A DNA stretch of 64,000 nucleotides. Origin: Halomonas sp. 7T (GTDB taxonomy: Bacteria; Pseudomonadota; Gammaproteobacteria; Pseudomonadales; Halomonadaceae). The position numbers and the translations under genes are program-made. Where the stretch lies: NCBI RefSeq assembly GCF_025643255.1, contig NZ_CP087112.1:620001-684000 (forward strand). Direction: 5' to 3'. Of this stretch, positions 42,612 to 53,000 are shown in pieces. Below the pieces are notes generated by a model, which worked only from the letters and a program-made list of their open reading frames with translations, was not told the DNA's origin and did no database searches. Position 1 is the stretch's first letter, and every line of letters starts with the position of its first letter.

Positions 42612-44789
42612 GTGACGCAAAGTGAGCTGACAGTTTCTGAGGCTGCCCGTAGCGACGGGAAAGAACCAAGCGATGAGTTGCTGGAGTGTTTGAAAACTGT
42701 TGCTTCCTACCATCAACACGATGTGTCATCTGAGGCTTTGAAGGCTGGCTTACCGTTAGAACAAGGTCGGCTTATTCCCTCGGTGTTTGGGCGAGCAGCT
42801 TCGCGGGCAGGGTTAACCGCTAAAATTGTAAAAAGTAAGTTATCAGCGCTTAACCCCGCCTTATTTCCCGCTATTCTCTTGCTGGAACCGGGTCGTGCGT
42901 GCGTACTATTAGGGCTAGACCTTAAACAGCAAAAAGCACGGGTTATCTTCCCTGAACTTTCCGAGGCCGATATAGACGTGCCTTTGGAAGAGCTATATTC
43001 AGGCTACAGTGGCGAGGCCATTTACGTACGCCCCAAGTTTCGTGCAGATAATGCCTCAGAGCCGGGTGTTAAAAAGCGCCGGGATCAGCACTGGTTTTGG
43101 GGTGTTATTCGCGAGAACAGGCGGCTATATCGCGATATCGTGCTCGGCTCCATCGCCATCAACATGTTTGCACTGGCGATGCCGCTGTTCGTGTTGAATG
43201 TCTATGACCGCGTAGTGCCTAATCAGGCGACAGAAACCCTCTGGGTGCTGGCGATCGGTATTTTTATCGTGCTGTGTTTCGACTTAGCCCTGCGTTTAAT
43301 GCGCAGCAGCTTTGTTGATTTGGCCGCCAGCCGGGCTGATGTCAAACTCTCCTCTTCAATCATGGCGAAAGTGCTGGGGATGCGCTTAGAGGCGCGCCCG
43401 GCATCGACCGGCTCGTTCACGGCCACGCTGCAATCGTTTGAGTCCGTGCGGGCGTTTATCGGTTCTGCCACCATCATCGGCATCGTTGATTTGCCCTTCG
43501 TGCTTCTCTTTGCTGCCATTATTGCGCTCATCAATCCCTGGCTAGTACTGCCCGTGCTGGCCGGTATTGTGTTTGTGTTGCTCTATGCCTTAGCGGCCCA
43601 AGGAAAGCTGCATGAGCTTTCACAAACCACCTGGGAAGTGGGCGCCCAGCGTAATGCGCTGCTGGTTGAGTCGGTTTCTCAGCTGGAAAATGTGAAGGCA
43701 CTGCGAGCAGAAAGCCGCATTCAGCGGCATTGGGAAAAAGCGTCTGCTTTTCTTTCCAGAACCTCTGCTCAACTACGGTTGGTTAGCACCTCCGTCTCTA
43801 ATGTTGCCCAGTGGGCTCAGCACAGCGTAGCCGTGTGCGTCATTATTGTGGGGGTTTACCAGATCATCGAAGGCAACCTGACCCAGGGCGGCCTGATTGC
43901 CGCCTATATGCTCTCATCCCGCGCTATGGCACCGATTAGCCAAGCCGCCGCTTTATTAGCGCAGTATCACCAGTCTTCGACGGCATTAGAGTCGCTGAAT
44001 AACGTGATGGATAAACAAGTCGAGCGGCACGAAGGCAAAGCGTATGTAGAAAAGCCGAGTGTTTCGGGCAATATCCGTTTAGAAAAAGTGACGCTACGTT
44101 ACCCTAATGAAGAGCGCGAAGCGCTGCGTGATGTCTCTATTGCTATAAAAGCGGGTGAGAAAGTGGCACTGCTGGGCCGCATTGGTTGCGGTAAATCCTC
44201 CCTTAATAAGCTGTTATTAGGGTTTTATCAGCCGACGTCAGGCGCAGTGCTGGTTGATAATGTCGATATTCGCCAGTTAGACCCGCTACAACTGCGCCGA
44301 CATATTGGTTATGTACCCCAAGATGTGAGTCTGTTTGCCGGCTCATTGCGTGAGAACATAGTGGCAGGGGGTGGAAGCGACCGTGTCGATGACGAAGCGC
44401 TACTCAGAGCTATCGACATCGCTGGCCTTGAGTCGCTGGTTAATAGCCACCCGAATGGCGTCGATCTTCAGGTAGGCGAGCGGGGCCAAGCCCTTTCTGG
44501 TGGGCAAAAGCAGGCCGTGGCTATCGCGAGGGCGTTAGTGCAAGACCCGCCTATTCTGCTCTTGGATGAGCCTACAAGCTCGATGGACAACGCCAGCGAG
44601 GAAGCTTTCAAAGCCAATTTAACGAAAGTAGCCGCAGGCAAAACCATCTTAGTCGTTACCCACCGCACCTCGTTACTTTCCCTCGTGGATCGCATCATTG
44701 TGATGGATGCCGGCAAAGTCGTTGCGGATGGCCCCCGTGATACGGTCGTTGAAGCACTGCGCAAAGGTCAGATTGGGAGGGCGTCGTAG
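42612..44789 (+). CDS. lapB: Type I secretion ABC transporter, LapB-like
   Basis: The protein of about 725 residues has a degenerate C39-like domain (ELLECLKTVASYHQHDVSSE, no peptidase function expected), six transmembrane segments and an ABC domain with Walker A LGRIGCGKSS, signature LSGGQKQAVAIARAL and Walker B ILLLDEPTSSMD. This is the T1SS inner-membrane ATPase of the Lap type, which exports the giant adhesin in concert with LapC and LapE. The GTG at 42612 is chosen because GAGG lies 5-6 nt upstream; ATG at 42579 sits within a stem-loop. The stop overlaps the lapC start (TAGTG). Confidence 0.94.
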   Translation: MTQSELTVSEAARSDGKEPSDELLECLKTVASYHQHDVSSEALKAGLPLEQGRLIPSVFGRAASRAGLTAKIVKSKLSALNPALFPAILLLEPGRACVLLGLDLKQQKARVIFPELSEADIDVPLEELYSGYSGEAIYVRPKFRADNASEPGVKKRRDQHWFWGVIRENRRLYRDIVLGSIAINMFALAMPLFVLNVYDRVVPNQATETLWVLAIGIFIVLCFDLALRLMRSSFVDLAASRADVKLSSSIMAKVLGMRLEARPASTGSFTATLQSFESVRAFIGSATIIGIVDLPFVLLFAAIIALINPWLVLPVLAGIVFVLLYALAAQGKLHELSQTTWEVGAQRNALLVESVSQLENVKALRAESRIQRHWEKASAFLSRTSAQLRLVSTSVSNVAQWAQHSVAVCVIIVGVYQIIEGNLTQGGLIAAYMLSSRAMAPISQAAALLAQYHQSSTALESLNNVMDKQVERHEGKAYVEKPSVSGNIRLEKVTLRYPNEEREALRDVSIAIKAGEKVALLGRIGCGKSSLNKLLLGFYQPTSGAVLVDNVDIRQLDPLQLRRHIGYVPQDVSLFAGSLRENIVAGGGSDRVDDEALLRAIDIAGLESLVNSHPNGVDLQVGERGQALSGGQKQAVAIARALVQDPPILLLDEPTSSMDNASEEAFKANLTKVAAGKTILVVTHRTSLLSLVDRIIVMDAGKVVADGPRDTVVEALRKGQIGRAS

Positions 44790-46219
44790 TGGCTAAAAAG
44801 TCCTCTTCAACCTCAGAGCAAAAAGGCTTCGAAGCCATAGGGCGCTTCTCGGAGAAAGGCCAAAAACCGTTTCGTCCCTTCATGGATCGCCTCTTTGCTC
44901 GGCGTGTGACATCGGCGCATCTCAATCGAGATTGGGCGAGCGACACTGATTGGGCGCGCATGCAGCAAGAGCCCATCCGCGCTCGGCTATTCCTTTACAC
45001 CGTTCTGCTGACCATTATCGCGTTGGTGGTATGGGCCTATTTTGCTCCTATCGACGAAGTGACCCGTGGCTCAGGACGGGTAATCCCTGCTAGTCAGCTA
45101 CAGCGTATTCAGTCGTTTGACGGCGGAGTGATAGAGCAGATCATGGTGCGAGAAGGGCAGGTAGTCAGTGCAGGCGAAGTGCTGATGCAAATTGACCCCA
45201 CCCGGTTCGTGTCAGATTTTCGGGAAAACCGTGCACAGCGGTTTGCACTGGAAGCCCGAGCAGAGCGGTTACGCGCACTAGCGACCAATACAGCGTTTGA
45301 ACCATCCGATGAACTACGCCAAGAAGTGCCTAGCATCGTGATGCAAGAGCGTGAGGTGTATGTAAGCAGGCGAGAGGAGCTTAGAGAGCAAGAAAATGTC
45401 CTCGAAGATCGTATTCGCCAGCGTCGGGAAGAACTGAGGGAAGCGCAGGCGCGGCGGGATACTGCCCAGCGTGAAGCCAGTATGGCTGGACAAGAACTAA
45501 ATTTAACCCGCCCCCTGCTTGCCTCGGGTGCTGTTTCAGAAGTCGAAGTGCTTCGCCTACAGCGTGAAGTATCCCGCGCTACCGGTGAGCGTAACCAAGC
45601 CGATGCCGCCGTCTCTCGCTTAGAAGCCGCAGTAGAAGAAGCACAAACGCAGCTGCGCGAGTTAGGCGCAGAGCGAAGGAGTGAGTGGCGCAACGACTTA
45701 GCCCAAGTGCTGGGTGATCTCAATGCGCTTCAGCAGTCGGGCACGGGGTTGCAGGATCGCGTGCGGCTTACCGAAATTCGCTCGCCCGTTGATGGTGTGG
45801 TACAGCGGCTGCATATCAACACCATTGGTGGTGTCGCCCAGCCGGGCCAAGAGGTCGTCGAGATTGTTCCCAGCGATGAGCAGTTATTGGTAGAAGCGCG
45901 GATTGCACCCCAAGATATCGCGTTTCTGCACCCTGGGCAGCCAGCTACTATCAAACTGACAGCCTACGATTACGCCATTTACGGTGGGTTACAGGCAGAG
46001 CTTGATCATATTAGCGCGGACACGATTACTGATGACGAAGGCAATACATTTTATCTAGTGCGCGTGCGCAGTTCTGAAGATGAAAACATCGCCGAGCGGC
46101 TTCAGGTCATCCCCGGGATGACGGCACAGATAGATATTGTGACAGGGAAGCGAACGGTGATGCAGTTCCTGCTTAAACCCGTTTTAAGAGCATGGCGAGA
46201 TTCCATGGGGGAGCGCTAA
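44789..46219 (+). CDS. lapC: Type I secretion membrane fusion protein, LapC-like (HlyD family)
   Basis: The 476-residue protein has a cytoplasmic N-terminal part, one membrane helix (LFLYTVLLTIIALVVWAYFA), a long coiled coil and lipoyl-like parts (DEVTRGSGRVIPASQLQRIQ; SPVDGVVQRLHINTIGGVAQ) followed by the beta-barrel region. It bridges LapB and the outer-membrane protein. Translation starts at GTG overlapping the lapB stop. The stop overlaps the ATG of the regulator (TAATG), so all are coupled. Confidence 0.94.
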   Translation: MAKKSSSTSEQKGFEAIGRFSEKGQKPFRPFMDRLFARRVTSAHLNRDWASDTDWARMQQEPIRARLFLYTVLLTIIALVVWAYFAPIDEVTRGSGRVIPASQLQRIQSFDGGVIEQIMVREGQVVSAGEVLMQIDPTRFVSDFRENRAQRFALEARAERLRALATNTAFEPSDELRQEVPSIVMQEREVYVSRREELREQENVLEDRIRQRREELREAQARRDTAQREASMAGQELNLTRPLLASGAVSEVEVLRLQREVSRATGERNQADAAVSRLEAAVEEAQTQLRELGAERRSEWRNDLAQVLGDLNALQQSGTGLQDRVRLTEIRSPVDGVVQRLHINTIGGVAQPGQEVVEIVPSDEQLLVEARIAPQDIAFLHPGQPATIKLTAYDYAIYGGLQAELDHISADTITDDEGNTFYLVRVRSSEDENIAERLQVIPGMTAQIDIVTGKRTVMQFLLKPVLRAWRDSMGER

Positions 46220-46848
46220 TGACACATTGGTTTGTAACAACAGATGGCAGTCTAAAAGCCCGTTGGAAAAAAGCGTTTCCCGAGGCATTGGCCTTAACTC
46301 CTAGCACGCTAGGCGTCCACCTTCAGCCCAGCGATGTGGTCTGGTTGCTAACGACAGTGGCCGAGTGGGATACCCTCGTTGCCAAAGTGAACGCGCAAAA
46401 AGCAACTGCGGTCGTGATGAGCTATTCCCCCGATGATCGAGAGGCGTTAAAAGCGCTCGATTTAGGGGCAAGAGGCTATGTGCATACGCTTGCCGCTCCC
46501 GAGGTGCTTAACCAAGTCTCGCTAGTGGTTAGCAATCAGGGCGTTTGGGTGGGGCAAGCGCTGCTGGCCAAAGTGCTAGGCGGCACTTTCAAAGCATTAC
46601 AGCAGCGTGGTGACGTGAGCGACTATCAATTCAGTGAGTGCTTGCAGCAGTTGACCGAGCGTGAGCGCGGTGTCGCGCTCGCGGTTGCCAAAGGAGCGAC
46701 TAATAAAGAAGTAGCACGCCAGTTGGATATTACCGAGCGTACGGTGAAAGCCCACCTAAGTGCGATTTTTAAGAAGCTCACAGTGCGAGACAGGTTACAG
46801 CTGATATTAAAGCTGGCGCCTGTCTCAGAACAAATAACCAACTCATAG
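46219..46848 (+). CDS. LuxR-type response regulator with degenerate receiver
   Basis: The 209-residue protein has a C-terminal GerE/LuxR helix-turn-helix (LTERERGVALAVAKGATNKE, VARQLDITERTVKAHLSAIF). The N-terminal half resembles a receiver fold but lacks its key residues: DVVWLLTTVAEWD has no Asp at the usual phosphorylation strand and ARGYVHTLAAPEVL has His where the conserved Lys is expected. It may therefore act without phosphorylation. As last gene of the lapE-lapB-lapC operon and upstream of the adhesin gene, it could regulate either. Start is TAATG-coupled. Confidence 0.85.
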   Translation: MTHWFVTTDGSLKARWKKAFPEALALTPSTLGVHLQPSDVVWLLTTVAEWDTLVAKVNAQKATAVVMSYSPDDREALKALDLGARGYVHTLAAPEVLNQVSLVVSNQGVWVGQALLAKVLGGTFKALQQRGDVSDYQFSECLQQLTERERGVALAVAKGATNKEVARQLDITERTVKAHLSAIFKKLTVRDRLQLILKLAPVSEQITNS

Positions 46849-46898
46849 CCCTTAATAGTAACTAGTTACACTCATGAGATAGCCATGCCGATACCTGA

Positions 46899-46927
46899 AG
46901 CGCGCCTCCTAACAAGGCGCGCTTTTT
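46899..46927 (+). terminator. Terminator of the lapEBC-regulator operon
   Basis: AGCGCGCC (46899-46906), loop and GGCGCGCT (46916-46923), followed by T5, form an intrinsic terminator. It separates the secretion operon from the adhesin gene. Confidence 0.9.
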
Positions 46928-46951
46928 GTCCATCGGTACAATACTTTTCTG

Positions 46952-46979
46952 TTGTCTTACCTCCTACTATCGATACATA
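46952..46979 (+). promoter_or_regulatory. Candidate promoter of the adhesin gene
   Basis: TTGTCT (46952-46957), a 16-bp spacer and TACATA (46974-46979) lie about 68 bp upstream of the adhesin ATG. It is a moderate match to sigma70. Confidence 0.4.
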
Positions 46980-47047
46980 TGCCGCTACTCGGTTTAGTGC
47001 CAATGCACTAAAGCAGCGGCCCCATATTGGTGATCGAGGAGTGACAC

Positions 47048-50000
47048 ATGGCAGCTGCAACCGTTATTGCAATTACTGGTCAGGCTTGGGCGCGTGATGA
47101 AGCGGGCAATCTACGCGAACTGCGTGTTGGCGACGTGCTACAGGAAGGCGAGGTATTAATTACCTCGGCAAACGGCCAGGTACAGTTAGATTTTGCTGAT
47201 GGCAGCGGTGCCAGCGTTGTGGAAGGTGGGCAAGAAGTTGCCGTCACTCCTGAGTTAGACAGTGATCTTATCGTCGCTACCGAAGAAGCCAGCGCGATGG
47301 ACGACGACCTCGACACGCTGCTGGCGGCACTTGATGAAGAAGGCGACCTTCTTGACATACTTGACGCCACCGCAGCCGGTGCTGGTGCTGGCGGCGGTGG
47401 TGGCGGGGGCAGCAGCTTCGTGCGTGTTGCCCGCGTTGCTGAAGAAACCGACCCGCTCGCGTTTAGTACTGAAGGAGGCTTAGAAGGCGCCGAGTTTTTT
47501 GAGCTTGATGGTGGAGCCGTCGCTGCTGCGGATGGTGTAGCAGAGGATGATGCGGTCTCTCCCGAGCCAGAGCCAACCCCTGAGCCAGAGCCAACCCCCG
47601 AGCCAGAGCCAACCCCCGAGCCAGAACCGACCCCTGAGCCAGAACCGACCCCTGAGCCAGAGCCGACCCCTGAGCCAGAACCGACCCCTGAGCCAGAGCC
47701 GACCCCTGAGCCAGAGCCGACCCCTGAGCCAGAACCGACCCCTGAGCCAGAGCCGACCCCTGAGCCACAGCCGACACCTGTGCCAACTGTTGAAATTACA
47801 GCCTTCGTTATAGATTCAACTAACAATACCGTCAGCAGCGAACTGACCGGCACCGCCACGAATGCCACCAGCGTGGACGTCATCGTGACGGGCCCCAATG
47901 GCGAAGTGTTCTCCGGCAACGTCCCGGTTGAAGACGGCATCTGGAGCGTAGATCTGGGCACTGAGCTACCCGCCGGCGAGTACAGCGTTTCAGCCACGGC
48001 GCGTGATGACGCAGATAACACTAGCTCCCCGGTGAGCGCGGAAAGCGGCTATACGCTGCCGGACGTCTCGATCGACAGCTTCGATATCGTAGCCAGCGAG
48101 TTTGTAGACGGTGACTCTGGCGAGACAGCCGCGACGCTGGACATTACCAATGTAAGCAACGCTACCGGCGTGCAAGTCACCATCTCGGCAGAGGGAGAAG
48201 ATGACCAGACCTTCACTGCTACCAACGACGGTGACGGCAACTGGAGCGTTGACCTATCTGGCGGCACCTTTAATGAAGGGGTCACCTACACCGCCCAGGC
48301 GGTGGCCACCGATGCCAACGCCAACACGGCCAGCTCAGCAGAGCTGACCGCTGACTTTGGGCTGCCGACGGTATCAATTGAAAACTTCGATATCGTAGCC
48401 AGCGAGTTTGTAGACGGTGACTCTGGCGAGACAGCCGCGACGCTGGACATTACCAATGTAAGCAACGCTACCGGCGTGCAAGTCACCATCTCGGCAGAGG
48501 GAGAAGATGACCAGACCTTCACTGCTACCAACGACGGTGACGGCAACTGGAGCGTTGACCTGTCCGGCGGCACCTTTAATGAAGGGGTCACCTACACCGC
48601 TCAGGCGGTGGCCACCGATGCCAACGCCAACACGGCCAGCTCAGCAGAGCTGACCGCTGACTTTGGGCTGCCGACGGTATCAATTGAAAACTTCGATATC
48701 GTAGCCAGCGAGTTTGTAGACGGTGACTCTGGCGAGACAGCCGCGACGCTGGACATTACCAATGTAAGCAACGCTACCGGCGTGCAAGTCACCATCTCGG
48801 CAGAGGGAGAAGATGACCAGACCTTCACTGCTACCAACGACGGTGACGGCAACTGGAGCGTTGACCTGTCCGGCGGCACCTTTAATGAAGGGGTCACCTA
48901 CACCGCTCAGGCGGTGGCCACCGATGCCAACGCCAACACGGCCAGCTCAGCAGAGCTGACCGCTGACTTTGGGCTGCCGACGGTATCAATTGAAAACTTC
49001 GATATCGTAGCCAGCGAGTTTGTAGACGGTGACTCTGGCGAGACAGCCGCGACGCTGGACATTACCAATGTAAGCAACGCTACCGGCGTGCAAGTCACCA
49101 TCTCGGCAGAGGGAGAAGATGACCAGACCTTCACTGCTACCAACGACGGTGACGGCAACTGGAGCGTTGACCTGTCCGGCGGCACCTTCAATGAAGGGGT
49201 CACCTACACCGCTCAGGCGGTGGCCACCGATGCCAACGCCAACACGGCCAGCTCAGCAGAGCTGACCGCTGACTTTGGGCTGCCGACGGTATCAATTGAA
49301 AACTTCGATATCGTAGCCAGCGAGTTTGTAGACGGTGACTCTGGCGAGACAGCCGCGACGCTGGACATTACCAATGTAAGCAACGCTACCGGCGTGCAAG
49401 TCACCATCTCGGCAGAGGGAGAAGATGACCAGACCTTCACTGCTACCAACGACGGTGACGGCAACTGGAGCGTTGACCTATCTGGCGGCACCTTTAATGA
49501 AGGGGTCACCTACACCGCTCAGGCGGTGGCCACCGATGCCAACGCCAACACGGCCAGCTCAGCAGAGCTGACCGCTGACTTTGGGCTGCCGACGGTATCA
49601 ATTGAAAACTTCGATATCGTAGCCAGCGAGTTTGTAGACGGTGACTCTGGCGAGACAGCCGCGACGCTGGACATTACCAATGTAAGCAACGCTACCGGCG
49701 TGCAAGTCACCATCTCGGCAGAGGGAGAAGATGACCAGACCTTCACTGCTACCAACGACGGTGACGGCAACTGGAGCGTTGACCTGTCCGGCGGCACCTT
49801 TAATGAAGGGGTCACCTACACCGCTCAGGCGGTGGCCACCGATGCCAACGCCAACACGGCCAGCTCAGCAGAGCTGACCGCTGACTTTGGGCTGCCGACG
49901 GTATCAATTGAAAACTTCGATATCGTAGCCAGCGAGTTTGTAGACGGTGACTCTGGCGAGACAGCCGCGACGCTGGACATTACCAATGTAAGCAACGCTA

Positions 50001-53000
50001 CCGGCGTGCAAGTCACCATCTCGGCAGAGGGAGAAGATGACCAGACCTTCACTGCTACCAACGACGGTGACGGCAACTGGAGCGTTGACCTGTCCGGCGG
50101 CACCTTCAATGAAGGGGTCACCTACACCGCCCAGGCGGTGGCCACCGATGCCAACGCCAACACGGCCAGCTCAGCAGAGCTGACCGCTGACTTTGGGCTG
50201 CCGACGGTATCAATTGAAAACTTCGATATCGTAGCCAGCGAGTTTGTAGACGGTGACTCTGGCGAGACAGCCGCGACGCTGGACATTACCAATGTAAGCA
50301 ACGCTACCGGCGTGCAAGTCACCATCTCGGCAGAGGGAGAAGATGACCAGACCTTCACTGCTACCAACGACGGTGACGGCAACTGGAGCGTTGACCTGTC
50401 CGGCGGCACCTTTAATGAAGGGGTCACCTACACCGCTCAGGCGGTGGCCACCGATGCCAACGCCAACACGGCCAGCTCAGCAGAGCTGACCGCTGACTTT
50501 GGGCTGCCGACGGTATCAATTGAAAACTTCGATATCGTAGCCAGCGAGTTTGTAGACGGTGACTCTGGCGAGACAGCCGCGACGCTGGACATTACCAATG
50601 TAAGCAACGCTACCGGCGTGCAAGTCACCATCTCGGCAGAGGGAGAAGATGACCAGACCTTCACTGCTACCAACGACGGTGACGGCAACTGGAGCGTTGA
50701 CCTGTCCGGCGGCACCTTTAATGAAGGGGTCACCTACACCGCTCAGGCGGTGGCCACCGATGCCAACGCCAACACGGCCAGCTCAGCAGAGCTGACCGCT
50801 GACTTTGGGCTGCCGACGGTATCAATTGAAAACTTCGATATCGTAGCCAGCGAGTTTGTAGACGGTGACTCTGGCGAGACAGCCGCGACGCTGGACATTA
50901 CCAATGTAAGCAACGCTACCGGCGTGCAAGTCACCATCTCGGCAGAGGGAGAAGATGACCAGACCTTCACTGCTACCAACGACGGTGACGGCAACTGGAG
51001 CGTTGACCTGTCCGGCGGCACCTTCAATGAAGGGGTCACCTACACCGCTCAGGCGGTGGCCACCGATGCCAACGCCAACACGGCCAGCTCAGCAGAGCTG
51101 ACCGCTGACTTTGGGCTGCCGACGGTATCAATTGAAAACTTCGATATCGTAGCCAGCGAGTTTGTAGACGGTGACTCTGGCGAGACAGCCGCGACGCTGG
51201 ACATTACCAATGTAAGCAACGCTACCGGCGTGCAAGTCACCATCTCGGCAGAGGGAGAAGATGACCAGACCTTCACTGCTACCAACGACGGTGACGGCAA
51301 CTGGAGCGTTGACCTGTCCGGCGGCACCTTCAATGAAGGGGTCACCTACACCGCTCAGGCGGTGGCCACCGATGCCAACGCCAACACGGCCAGCTCAGCA
51401 GAGCTGACCGCTGACTTTGGGCTGCCGACGGTATCAATTGAAAACTTCGATATCGTAGCCAGCGAGTTTGTAGACGGTGACTCTGGCGAGACAGCCGCGA
51501 CGCTGGACATTACCAATGTAAGCAACGCTACCGGCGTGCAAGTCACCATCTCGGCAGAGGGAGAAGATGACCAGACCTTCACTGCTACCAACGACGGTGA
51601 CGGCAACTGGAGCGTTGACCTGTCCGGCGGCACCTTTAATGAAGGGGTCACCTACACCGCTCAGGCGGTGGCCACCGATGCCAACGCCAACACGGCCAGC
51701 TCAGCAGAGCTGACCGCTGACTTTGGGCTGCCGACGGTATCAATTGAAAACTTCGATATCGTAGCCAGCGAGTTTGTAGACGGTGACTCTGGCGAGACAG
51801 CCGCGACGCTGGACATTACCAATGTAAGCAACGCTACCGGCGTGCAAGTCACCATCTCGGCAGAGGGAGAAGATGACCAGACCTTCACTGCTACCAACGA
51901 CGGTGACGGCAACTGGAGCGTTGACCTGTCCGGCGGCACCTTCAATGAAGGGGTCACCTACACCGCTCAGGCGGTGGCCACCGATGCCAACGCCAACACG
52001 GCCAGCTCAGCAGAGCTGACCGCTGACTTTGGGCTGCCGACGGTATCAATTGAAAACTTCGATATCGTAGCCAGCGAGTTTGTAGACGGTGACTCTGGCG
52101 AGACAGCCGCGACGCTGGACATTACCAATGTAAGCAACGCTACCGGCGTGCAAGTCACCATCTCGGCAGAGGGAGAAGATGACCAGACCTTCACTGCTAC
52201 CAACGACGGTGACGGCAACTGGAGCGTTGACCTGTCCGGCGGCACCTTCAATGAAGGGGTCACCTACACCGCTCAGGCGGTGGCCACCGATGCCAACGCC
52301 AACACGGCCAGCTCAGCAGAGCTGACCGCTGACTTTGGGCTGCCGACGGTATCAATTGAAAACTTCGATATCGTAGCCAGCGAGTTTGTAGACGGTGACT
52401 CTGGCGAGACAGCCGCGACGCTGGACATTACCAATGTAAGCAACGCTACCGGCGTGCAAGTCACCATCTCGGCAGAGGGAGAAGATGACCAGACCTTCAC
52501 TGCTACCAACGACGGTGACGGCAACTGGAGCGTTGACCTGTCCGGCGGCACCTTTAATGAAGGGGTCACCTACACCGCTCAGGCGGTGGCCACCGATGCC
52601 AACGCCAACACGGCCAGCTCAGCAGAGCTGACCGCTGACTTTGGGCTGCCGACGGTATCAATTGAAAACTTCGATATCGTAGCCAGCGAGTTTGTAGACG
52701 GTGACTCTGGCGAGACAGCCGCGACGCTGGACATTACCAATGTAAGCAACGCTACCGGCGTGCAAGTCACCATCTCGGCAGAGGGAGAAGATGACCAGAC
52801 CTTCACTGCTACCAACGACGGTGACGGCAACTGGAGCGTTGACCTGTCCGGCGGCACCTTTAATGAAGGGGTCACCTACACCGCTCAGGCGGTGGCCACC
52901 GATGCCAACGCCAACACGGCCAGCTCAGCAGAGCTGACCGCTGACTTTGGGCTGCCGACGGTATCAATTGAAAACTTCGATATCGTAGCCAGCGAGTTTG

